Source: SIG673 sp964570105
GTDB taxonomy: Bacteria; Bacillota; Clostridia; Oscillospirales; CAG-272
Direction: 5' to 3'
Assembly (NCBI GenBank): GCA_964570105.1
Contig: CAZMWM010000063.1
Coordinates: forward strand, 1 to 11,343
DNA: 11,343 nucleotides
The notes below the pieces were generated by a model, which was not told where the DNA came from, did no database searches, and saw only the letters and a program-made list of their open reading frames with translations. The translations under genes were made by a program, and so were the position numbers. Of the stretch, positions 1-6,173 are shown piece by piece (position 1 is the first letter of the stretch; each line of letters opens with the position of its first letter).

Positions 1-782
1 GGCGCCATTACCATAAACGTAACACCGAAGAGCGTATCCGGACGGGTGGTGTATATCTTGAGCTTCTCATCCGCCCCCCGAAGCTCGAAGTTGACGAACG
101 CACCGGTCGATTTCCCGATCCAATTGACCTGCTGAAGCTTGATGTTCGGAAGATAATCCACCTCGTCCAGCCCGGAAAGGAGCCTGTCCGCATACTTGGT
201 TATCCTCAGATACCACACGTCCTTTGATTTCTGGATTATCTCGCTCTTACAGATATCGCATCTGCCGCCTTGAGAATCCTCGTTTGAAAGCACGACCTTG
301 CAGCTCGGACAGTAATTGACGAGAGCGGTATCGCGGAACACAAGCCCCTTCTCAAACATCTTGAGGAATATCCACTGCGTCCACTTGTAATAGTTCTCGT
401 CCGTCGTATCCACGGTACGCGTCCAGTCAAATGAAAAGCCCACTCTCTTGAGCTGAGACGTAAATTTCTCGATATTTTTGTCAGTGACCTTTCTCGGGTG
501 AGTACCGGTCTTAATAGCGTAGTTCTCCGTCGGCAGACCGAAAGCGTCAAATCCGATCGGATAAAGAACGTTGTAACCCTCCATACGGCGCTTGCGTGAA
601 ATGACCTCAAGCCCGGAATATGCCTTGATGTGACCAACGTGCATTCCCGCTCCCGAGGGATAAGGAAATTCTATAAGGCCGTAGAACTTTGGCTTGTCCG
701 TGTTATCGGAGGCGTGAAAAATGCCGGCATCCTCCCACCTTTTTTGCCATTTGGCTTCTACGCTCAGAAAATCGTACTTCAT
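1..782 (-). CDS. leuS: Leucyl-tRNA synthetase, N-terminal part (runs off the left edge)
   Basis: Class I aminoacyl-tRNA synthetase that charges tRNA-Leu in the cytoplasm. Only the first 260 residues are in the window, against roughly 800-870 for the whole enzyme. Visible in order: the N-terminal KYDF..EAKWQKRWE segment typical of LeuRS; the class I signature as PYPSGAGMHVGH (residues 40-51, HVGH in the HIGH position); GFDAFGLPTENYAI (78-90); a zinc-binding module with CPSC (158-161) and CDIC (175-178); and the start of the CP1 editing domain with the threonine-rich TTRPDTLFG (245-253). The ATG at 782 is preceded on the minus strand by AGGCAGGATG-like Shine-Dalgarno sequence at 792-800. The gene diverges from the aromatic operon. 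The reading frame is intact to the edge. Identification is by family motifs and is secure. Confidence 0.97.
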   Translation of the reverse strand, partial: MKYDFLSVEAKWQKRWEDAGIFHASDNTDKPKFYGLIEFPYPSGAGMHVGHIKAYSGLEVISRKRRMEGYNVLYPIGFDAFGLPTENYAIKTGTHPRKVTDKNIEKFTSQLKRVGFSFDWTRTVDTTDENYYKWTQWIFLKMFEKGLVFRDTALVNYCPSCKVVLSNEDSQGGRCDICKSEIIQKSKDVWYLRITKYADRLLSGLDEVDYLPNIKLQQVNWIGKSTGAFVNFELRGADEKLKIYTTRPDTLFGVTFMVMA

Positions 783-828
783 TATTAAAAACATCCTGCC
801 TTTCGCGTACACTATACTTCATCTTGAT

Positions 829-857
829 ATTTTATCACATTCCATCCCGCTTGTCAA
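829..857 (-). promoter_or_regulatory. Sigma-A promoter for leuS (extended -10)
   Basis: On the minus strand a TTGACA -35 box (852-857) is followed after exactly 17 bp by TAAAAT (829-834), with TG one base upstream of the -10, which makes an extended -10. Transcription would start near 822, giving a leader of about 40 nt. That is too short for a T-box riboswitch, which often precedes aminoacyl-tRNA synthetase genes in Clostridia. The rest of the leuS/aroF intergenic region (858-973) is AT-rich and shows no gene or terminator. Confidence 0.8.
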
Positions 858-973
858 CCTTTTTACCGAATTTTATCCGCATACATAATTTGTTGATGAT
901 TTATTTCCTATTATTAAAAAACGTTTATCTATCAAATGACATAATATTTTGTTAAACATTTTATGCAGTATTA

Positions 974-1002
974 TTGACAAGTAAAAAGGATGATTGTATA
1001 AT
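974..1002 (+). promoter_or_regulatory. Perfect-consensus sigma-A promoter for the aromatic operon
   Basis: TTGACA (974-979), 17 bp spacer, TATAAT (997-1002): a match to consensus at all twelve positions. The start site would be near 1009, leaving a leader of about 37 nt that carries AAAGGAG (1031-1037), 8 nt before the ATG at 1046. Such a short leader leaves no room for a peptide attenuator or T-box. If the operon is regulated here, a repressor acting at the promoter or feedback on the first enzyme is more likely. No clear operator palindrome was seen. Confidence 0.85.
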
Positions 1003-1045
1003 TAAACATATATAAGTCGATCATCGCAAAAAAGGAGACCGCGCC

Positions 1046-2074
1046 ATGCCAATGCAATTTGTAAGAAAGCTTCCGATACCTCTCGACACCAAGGAAAAAT
1101 ATCCCCTGACCGCCGCCGCGTCCGAAGCCAAGGAGCACAACGACGAGGCGATACGTCGCGTATTCACCGGGGAGTCGGATAAATTTCTGCTCATAATAGG
1201 TCCCTGCTCTGCCGACAACGAAGGCTCGGTGATGGATTACGTCCATCGCCTGAAAAAAGTATCCGAGCAGGTATCGGACAAGCTCATAATAATACCTCGC
1301 ATATACACTAACAAGCCGCGCACGACCGGTGACGGCTATAAAGGAATGCTCCATCAGCCGGATCCGATGGAACAGCCCGACGTCTACAAGGGACTTCTCG
1401 CCATACGCGAGCTGCACGCGAGAGTCATAACCGAGACCGGACTGCCAACGGCAGACGAGATGCTCTATCCGGCAAACTATTGGTATCTTTCGGACGTTCT
1501 CTCTTATGTTGCGGTCGGAGCACGTTCCGTTGAAAATCAGGAGCACAGGCTGGTCTCGAGCGGTATCGGAGTTCCCGTAGGTATGAAAAACCCAACAAGC
1601 GGTGATCTCTCGATAATGATGAACGCCATAACCGCGGCGCATCACAAGCATTCCTTCATATACCGCGGCTGGGAGGTCAACACCACCGGAAACGAATGCG
1701 CTCACGCTATACTGCGCGGTTACGTCAACAAGCACGGTCAGAGCCTGCCGAATTATCATTACGAGGACCTTGAGCACCTCTGCTCGCTCTATTCCGCCTC
1801 GTCACTCACTAATCCCGCGCTTATAGTCGACGCCAACCACGCAAATTCCGGAAAAAAGTTCGAAGAACAGCCGAGGATCTGCAAGGAGGTGCTCCATTCG
1901 TGCCGACACAACGCAGATATCAAAAAGCTGGTCAAGGGCTTTATGATCGAAAGCTATATCGAGGACGGATGTCAGAAGATAGGCGAGGGCATATACGGAA
2001 AGAGCATAACCGATCCTTGTCTCGGCTGGAAAAAGAGCGAACGGCTGATACTTGAGATCGCCGATCTGCTGTAA
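1046..2074 (+). CDS. aroF: 3-deoxy-7-phosphoheptulonate (DAHP) synthase, type I-alpha (AroFGH family)
   Basis: Condenses phosphoenolpyruvate with erythrose 4-phosphate to DAHP, the committing step of the shikimate pathway. At 342 residues it is close to the E. coli AroF/G/H length (about 350). Motifs seen: IGPCS (51-55), KPRTTGDGYKG (90-100), ARSVENQEHR (159-168), GMKNPTSGDL (179-188), DANHANSGK (262-270) and ITDPCLGW (321-328). The four expected metal ligands of this family map to Cys54, His265, Glu302 and Asp323. Start chosen at 1046 because AAAGGAG lies 8 nt upstream and the family begins close to here. It is first in the operon, 41 bp before aroB. Members of this family are usually feedback-inhibited by one aromatic amino acid; the N-terminus is short, and which inhibitor applies cannot be read from the sequence. 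The symbol aroF is used generically. Isoleucine is ATA in 19 of 25 cases. Confidence 0.96.
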   Translation: MPMQFVRKLPIPLDTKEKYPLTAAASEAKEHNDEAIRRVFTGESDKFLLIIGPCSADNEGSVMDYVHRLKKVSEQVSDKLIIIPRIYTNKPRTTGDGYKGMLHQPDPMEQPDVYKGLLAIRELHARVITETGLPTADEMLYPANYWYLSDVLSYVAVGARSVENQEHRLVSSGIGVPVGMKNPTSGDLSIMMNAITAAHHKHSFIYRGWEVNTTGNECAHAILRGYVNKHGQSLPNYHYEDLEHLCSLYSASSLTNPALIVDANHANSGKKFEEQPRICKEVLHSCRHNADIKKLVKGFMIESYIEDGCQKIGEGIYGKSITDPCLGWKKSERLILEIADLL

Positions 2075-2115
2075 GACCTCCGCCGTTAACACGAATACAG
2101 GAAGGGGATAACGCT

Positions 2116-3147
2116 ATGACCGAGATGACCGTAAACTGTACCAAGAGCTATAAGGTGATCATTGATAAGGGCATACTCGGTCGATGCGCCGAGATGATCG
2201 TCTCCGCCGTTCCGGCAAAAAAATACTGCCTGATCTCGGACGGAAACGTCGCGCCGCTGTACGCTCCCGAAACAGAGCGTGCTCTGAGACAAAGCGGAGC
2301 CGAGGTATGCACCTACGTTTTCGAGCCGGGCGAGGCAAGCAAGACGCTCGCGACCGTCAGCGAGATACTCAGCCTACTGGCATCGCACCGTTTCACACGC
2401 GCGGACTGTCTTATCGCGCTCGGCGGCGGAATAACCGGCGATATCACGGGATTTGCCGCGTCAATATATATGCGCGGAATACGTTTCGTACAGCTTCCGA
2501 CCACTCTGCTCGCGGCTGTCGACTCCTCCGTCGGAGGAAAAACGGGAGTCAATCTTGACGGGCTGAAAAATCAGGTCGGCTCGTTTTGGCAACCGTCGCT
2601 CGTGCTGTGCGATCCGAGCACCTTCGATACCCTTCCGAGGTACGAATTTGAAAACGGGATGGCTGAAGTGATAAAATACGCCGCGATCTGTGCGCCGGAT
2701 ATAGCGGAGCGGCTCGACGGAGATATATGCGAGCTTATAAGCAGATGCGTCAGCATAAAGAGCGATATCGTGAGCCGCGACGAGACAGACTGCGGAGAAC
2801 GTATGCTTCTGAATTACGGGCACACCTTCGGGCACGCCGTCGAAAAGGTCAGCGGCGAGACCGTTCCGCACGGAAGAGCCGTTGCCATCGGAATGGTCAT
2901 CGCGGCAAGACTCGCGGAAAAGCTCGGAGCTTGCGAAACGGGAGTTGCCGCGCGCACCTCCGAGATATTGCTCTCCCACGGGCTTCCGATATCGGCGGAC
3001 GGATTTAGCTCGGACCGGCTCTTTGATGCTATCAAGAACGACAAAAAACGCAATTCCGATAAGATCACGCTCGTACTGCCAAGACGCTTCGGCTCTTGCT
3101 TTCTCCGCACAGTGACGATGGACGAGCTTCACGAGCTTATGAACTGA
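2116..3147 (+). CDS. aroB: 3-dehydroquinate synthase
   Basis: NAD- and metal-dependent cyclisation of DAHP to 3-dehydroquinate, the second shikimate step. The 343-residue length is normal. Visible motifs: PGEASKTL (71-78), the nucleotide-binding GGGITGD (103-109), the long signature around LPTTLLAAVDSSVGGKTGVN (127-146), NGMAEVIKYA (180-189) with metal ligand Glu184, and NYGHTFGHAVEK (233-244) followed by PHG (251-253), giving the two expected histidine ligands His236 and His252. The ATG at 2116 is preceded by AGGAAGGGG (2099-2107). The next ATG, three codons in, is worse spaced. It lies 41 bp after the DAHP synthase gene and 44 bp before aroA, with no terminator between, so co-transcription is expected. 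No missing residues were noticed. Confidence 0.97.
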   Translation: MTEMTVNCTKSYKVIIDKGILGRCAEMIVSAVPAKKYCLISDGNVAPLYAPETERALRQSGAEVCTYVFEPGEASKTLATVSEILSLLASHRFTRADCLIALGGGITGDITGFAASIYMRGIRFVQLPTTLLAAVDSSVGGKTGVNLDGLKNQVGSFWQPSLVLCDPSTFDTLPRYEFENGMAEVIKYAAICAPDIAERLDGDICELISRCVSIKSDIVSRDETDCGERMLLNYGHTFGHAVEKVSGETVPHGRAVAIGMVIAARLAEKLGACETGVAARTSEILLSHGLPISADGFSSDRLFDAIKNDKKRNSDKITLVLPRRFGSCFLRTVTMDELHELMN

Positions 3148-3191
3148 ACGGCAGATAAAATATCACAATGAATATCTAAGGAACGATATAT

Positions 3192-4463
3192 ATGAAGATG
3201 AACGTTTCCGCAAAGCGGCTCGAAGGAGTTATGACCGCCGTATCCTCAAAATCCGATGCCCACAGAGCCGTTATCTGTGCGTCTCTCTGCGACGGAAGCA
3301 CCGAGATAAGGCTCGGAGAATACAGCGACGACGTAACGGCAACGGTGGAATGCCTGTGCGCAATGGGGGCAAGGGCGGAGCGCACGGAGTACGGATTTCG
3401 TTTTACGAAAAGCTGTGACGGAGAAGGCGCTTCCCTGCTGAATTGCCGAGAAAGCGGATCGACGCTCAGGTTTTTGCTTCCCATTGCCGCCGCGCTCGGA
3501 GGTAGAAAGACATTCAGCGGCGCAGGCAGACTGCCCCAAAGACCGCTCCTCCCTCTTATAGAAGCGCTTGAAGGTCACAACGTGGTGTTTGACAACAAAA
3601 AGCTTCCGCTCGTCAGCGCAGGAAAGCTGAGCGGAGGAAGCTTTACGCTTCCCGGAAATATAAGCTCGCAGTTCATAAGCGGTCTGCTTTTCGCCGTTCC
3701 TCTGACCGGAGACGGCGGAAGCATAACCGTAACGGACGGGCTTCAGTCCGCAGGATACGTGGATATGACGCTCCGCTCGCTCGACGGCTTCGGAGTACAC
3801 TGGAAAAAGCACGGAAACGAGTATTACACGGTCTCGCCGGATCAGCGCTACACCACCCCCGGAGTTTATAACGTCGAAGGCGATTGGTCGGGCGCGGCTT
3901 TCTTCCTCGTAGCCGCCGCGATCAACGGAGATATAACGGTAAAGGGATTAAGTCCCGACAGCGCACAGTCAGATCGCGCCGTTCTTGATATACTAAAGGA
4001 ATTCGGAGCGAGGACGGAATGCTCGGCTGACACGGTCAGGATAACGTCAGATAAGGCGCGACCGATAAACGTCGACGTTTCGGACTGCCCGGATCTTTTC
4101 CCCTGCCTTTCGGTGCTTGCCTGCCGCGCCGAGGGTGTGAGTCGACTGTACAACGCTTCAAGACTGCGGCTCAAAGAGAGCGACCGCGTTGCCACCACGG
4201 CGGCTATGTTGCGCGCTCTCGGAGTCTCGGTAAAGGAGGAGCACGACGCACTGGAGATACACGGCACAGGCTCGGTATGCGGCGGCATCGTCAACGGAGC
4301 GTCCGATCACCGCATAGTTATGTCGGCAAGCATTGCAAGCCTTATGTGCGCAGGTAGCGAAAGGGCAAGCATAATGGTCACCGACGCCGAAGCAATAAGC
4401 AAATCTTATCCCTCGTTTTTCCGTGACCTTACCGCTTGCGGCGGAAAATGCGCCGCTTTTTGA
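3192..4463 (+). CDS. aroA: 3-phosphoshikimate 1-carboxyvinyltransferase (EPSP synthase)
   Basis: Transfers the enolpyruvyl group of PEP to shikimate 3-phosphate, the sixth shikimate step. 423 residues, normal for the family. Visible: SKSDAHR (19-25, Lys20), ESGSTLRFLLP (87-97), LPQRP (114-118, Arg117), SSQF (158-161), DCPDLFP (298-304, with Asp301 in the position of the catalytic aspartate), RLKESDR (326-332), DHR (372-374) and ISKSYPSFF (402-410, Lys404). All substrate-binding signatures are present, so the enzyme looks active. The ATG at 3192 follows TAAGGAA (3177-3183). Odd feature: the last codons, Ala421-Ala422-Phe423, and the TGA lie inside the first hairpin of the repeat island that follows, so the C-terminus was set or overwritten by the repeat. 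Shikimate kinase, which makes its substrate, is not in this window. Confidence 0.97.
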   Translation: MKMNVSAKRLEGVMTAVSSKSDAHRAVICASLCDGSTEIRLGEYSDDVTATVECLCAMGARAERTEYGFRFTKSCDGEGASLLNCRESGSTLRFLLPIAAALGGRKTFSGAGRLPQRPLLPLIEALEGHNVVFDNKKLPLVSAGKLSGGSFTLPGNISSQFISGLLFAVPLTGDGGSITVTDGLQSAGYVDMTLRSLDGFGVHWKKHGNEYYTVSPDQRYTTPGVYNVEGDWSGAAFFLVAAAINGDITVKGLSPDSAQSDRAVLDILKEFGARTECSADTVRITSDKARPINVDVSDCPDLFPCLSVLACRAEGVSRLYNASRLRLKESDRVATTAAMLRALGVSVKEEHDALEIHGTGSVCGGIVNGASDHRIVMSASIASLMCAGSERASIMVTDAEAISKSYPSFFRDLTACGGKCAAF

Positions 4464-4638
4464 AAAAAGCTTTGGCAAAAAGAGTTTCCTTTCGGGAAAC
4501 TCGGCGTAACAAGGCTTCGCCATTGTTACGCGCCCGCTTTCTGAAGAAAGCTTGGCAAAGACTTTCGTATAGCTTCGCGGTGGGGAATTGTTGTTCCATC
4601 AGTAGGGAACGACAATCTGTCGTTCCGCAAAGCACCGT
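4452..4638 (+). repeat. Repeat-island cassette 1: five stacked hairpins, begins inside aroA
   Basis: Non-coding element with hairpins in series. H1 is at 4452-4476 (GCTTTTT/AAAAAGC around the aroA TGA). H2 is at 4482-4502 (8 bp stem, TTTCG loop). H3 is at 4504-4531 (GCGTAACAA paired with TTGTTACGC, plus an inner GGC/GCC). H1-prime is at 4533-4556 (GCTTTC/GAAAGC, again followed by GGCAAAGA). The last is at 4606-4626 (9 bp stem, ATC loop). Between the last two lies the block TAGCTTCGCGGTG (4570-4582), shared with the two other TAGCTTCGCGGTG-containing copies in this window. The element ends at GCACCGT (4632-4638). H1-H2-H3 match the element at 11131-11343 in order and position. No hairpin is followed by a T-tract, so it is not an evident terminator. 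Strand is given as the aro transcript; orientation is nominal. Confidence 0.85.
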
Positions 4639-4793
4639 CCACGTTTACACAAAATATTGAGCAAAACAGTAGCCCTTGAGCCTTCCCCAGCGGGGGAAGG
4701 GAGACCGCGATAGCGGTGGATGAGGTGTTCCCTTACACTTGTTACTCTCGTACGCGTTTACACAAATTCAACCTTAAAGCATCAGCGCACCGT
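4639..4793 (+). repeat. Repeat-island cassette 2: GC-rich palindrome family
   Basis: Contains an 8 bp hairpin CCTTCCCC-AGCG-GGGGAAGG (4681-4700), then ACCGC-GATA-GCGGT (4704-4717) running into GGATGAGGTGTTCC. The rest, including CGTTTACACAAA at 4755-4766 (also at 4642-4653), is AT-richer linker. It ends with GCGCACCGT (4785-4793), the same nonamer that ends the next cassette. From memory, palindromes of this kind are abundant between genes in Oscillospiraceae genomes; that is recollection, not a search. No coding potential was recognised. Confidence 0.75.
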
Positions 4794-4794
4794 A

Positions 4795-4840
4795 GGCTCC
4801 CTTGTGTAAAGGGAGCTGTCAGCGAAGCTGACTGAGGGAT
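4795..4840 (+). repeat. Repeat-island cassette 3, left half: double palindrome
   Basis: Two adjacent hairpins: GCTCCCTT-GTGTA-AAGGGAGC (4796-4816) and GTCAGC-GAA-GCTGAC (4818-4832), followed by TGAGGGAT. It abuts GCGCACCGT of the preceding cassette on the left. The sequence resembles a common short palindromic intergenic repeat of gut Clostridia (from memory). It is fused directly to the tail module that follows. Confidence 0.75.
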
Positions 4841-4943
4841 TGTAAACTTTATCAAAAGCTTCTGTATAGCTTCGCGGTGAAAATGGAATGTTCCATCACA
4901 GCTGTACGCCCACCTGTGTCAAAGCTTATATCCTGCGCACCGT
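4841..4943 (+). repeat. Repeat-island cassette 3, right half: tail module shared with the two longer copies
   Basis: Begins TGTAAACTTTATCAAAA, matching TGTAAACTTTAACAAAG in the element at the right end of the window. It then carries TAGCTTCGCGGTG (4867-4879), identical to the blocks at 4570-4582 and 11243-11255. Next is the near-perfect hairpin ATGGAA-TG-TTCCAT (4883-4896). GTACGCCCACCTGTGT (4904-4919) parallels GTACACCCATCTGTGT at 11281-11296. The module ends at GCGCACCGT (4935-4943). The remaining 45 bp before aroC (4944-4988) are A-rich and carry its Shine-Dalgarno; no strong promoter for aroC was found in the island. Confidence 0.8.
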
Positions 4944-4988
4944 TGAAACAAAAACAACTATCGAAAAGATGAAAAGAGGTACGTGATA

Positions 4989-6092
4989 ATGCGCTCCGAA
5001 TTTGGAACAGCCTTAAAGGTAGCCGTTGAAGGCGGCTCGCACGAGGACTTCGTAAGCGGCGAGATGATTGGTCTGCCTTCCGGCATCGAAATAGATATGC
5101 ACAAGCTCACGGCGTTTATGCAAAGGCGCAGAGGTGGCACATCCCCGTTCACGACGCCGCGAGCGGAGGACGACGTTCCGGAGTTTGAGAGCGGGCTTAA
5201 GCTGCTCGGCGGCAAATACCTGACCGACGGCTTCCCGATAAAGTTCAAGATCGTCAATCGCAACTGCCGTTCCGGGGATTATTCCCAATTCAGCGACACA
5301 CCGCGCCCTTCACACGCAGATTATACCGCTCGCCTACGCTACGGAGATGGCGTCGATCTCCGAGGTGGCGGACACTTTTCCGCAAGGCTGACAGCCCCAC
5401 TGTGCGTTATGGGTGCTATATGTATGCAGTATCTCTCAACGCTCGGCGTCAGCATAGGCTCACATCTCTACTCGGTCGGAAACGTCCGCGACAAGGCGTT
5501 CGACGCGGTAAATTGCCGAGAAAACGATCTCACTCAAGCGATAAGATCTCCGTTCCCGACGCTTGACAGCGATGCGGGAGAGCGTATGAAGGCGGAGCTT
5601 GAAAGGGCTGTCAAGGCGCACGACTCTCTCGGAGGAATAGTCGAATGCGCCGCGCTCGGAGTGCCACCCGGCATAGGCGATCCGCTGTTTTACGGAATTG
5701 AGAACCGCATCTCCCAGGCGATATTCGGACTGGGCGGTGTTCGCGGAATAGAGTTCGGAACAGGCTTTGACGCGGCAAAAATGCGCGGTAGCGAGCATAA
5801 CGATCCGTTTTTTACAGACGGCGTCACGGTAAAGACGCTCACCAACCATTGCGGCGGCATCCAAGCAGGCATAACGAACGGTATGCCGATAATATTCCGC
5901 GTTGCCTTCAAGCCCACCGCATCCATATCCGCAAAGCAAGCCACCGTCTCACTTTCCGAAATGACCAACAAAGAGCTGGTCATCGGCGGACGTCACGATC
6001 CTTGCATAGCGATACGCGCCCTGCCGTGCGTGGAGGCGGTATGCGCCATCACGCTTACCGATGCCGTAATAACCAAAGCAAATGGCGTTTGA
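4989..6092 (+). CDS. aroC: Chorismate synthase
   Basis: Converts EPSP to chorismate using reduced FMN, the last common step of aromatic biosynthesis. 367 residues from the ATG at 4989, which has AGAGGT (4975-4980) 8 nt upstream; the in-frame GTG at 4983 is only 2 nt from that site and is rejected. Visible: QRRRGGTSPFTTPR (45-58), RPSHADYTARLRYG (106-119) with the second conserved histidine His109, DLRGGGHFSARLTAP (123-137), and the C-terminal GRHDPC (334-339) with Asp337, followed by PCVEA. Oddity: the N-terminal signature normally read GESHG appears as GGSHE (15-19). The catalytic-region His18 is kept but the neighbouring Glu and Gly are changed. The rest is that of a functional enzyme. It is separated from aroA by the 525 bp repeat island, so it probably depends on read-through or an unrecognised promoter. 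Confidence 0.94.
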   Translation: MRSEFGTALKVAVEGGSHEDFVSGEMIGLPSGIEIDMHKLTAFMQRRRGGTSPFTTPRAEDDVPEFESGLKLLGGKYLTDGFPIKFKIVNRNCRSGDYSQFSDTPRPSHADYTARLRYGDGVDLRGGGHFSARLTAPLCVMGAICMQYLSTLGVSIGSHLYSVGNVRDKAFDAVNCRENDLTQAIRSPFPTLDSDAGERMKAELERAVKAHDSLGGIVECAALGVPPGIGDPLFYGIENRISQAIFGLGGVRGIEFGTGFDAAKMRGSEHNDPFFTDGVTVKTLTNHCGGIQAGITNGMPIIFRVAFKPTASISAKQATVSLSEMTNKELVIGGRHDPCIAIRALPCVEAVCAITLTDAVITKANGV

Positions 6093-6173
6093 CGCGGCAA
6101 TTCCCCGAGAAATACACAAAAACAACGAAACGCTCAAGGCGTTTGAAAAGCTAAAAGAAAGGCTGTTGAAAAT

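Noticed and set aside
783..1045. T-box riboswitch or leader-peptide attenuator before leuS or the aro operon
   Set aside because: Both promoters are well defined and leave leaders of only about 40 nt, with no specifier stem, T-box sequence or terminator hairpin.
971..1777. Long minus-strand open frame opposite the DAHP synthase gene
   Set aside because: The plus-strand frame has all family signatures; the opposite frame is compositionally odd and covers the aro promoter.
2461..3132. Minus-strand open frame opposite aroB
   Set aside because: It is a shadow of a secure gene, with no start signal or recognisable domain.
4436..4660. Short open frames through the repeat island
   Set aside because: They translate stacked palindromes, lack ribosome binding sites and are not conserved between the two copies of the element.
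4841..4872. Possible promoter TTGTAA ... TATAGC in the tail module, ahead of aroC
   Set aside because: The spacer is about 19-20 bp and the -10 is weak, and TATAGC is part of the repeated block, not a site placed for aroC.
4452..4943. CRISPR array or insertion sequence
   Set aside because: Repeats are not regularly spaced identical units with spacers, and there is no transposase frame or clear terminal inverted repeat enclosing the island.
4983..4988. GTG start for aroC at 4983
   Set aside because: It lies 2 nt from the Shine-Dalgarno AGAGGT. The ATG at 4989 has proper 8 nt spacing and matches the family N-terminus.
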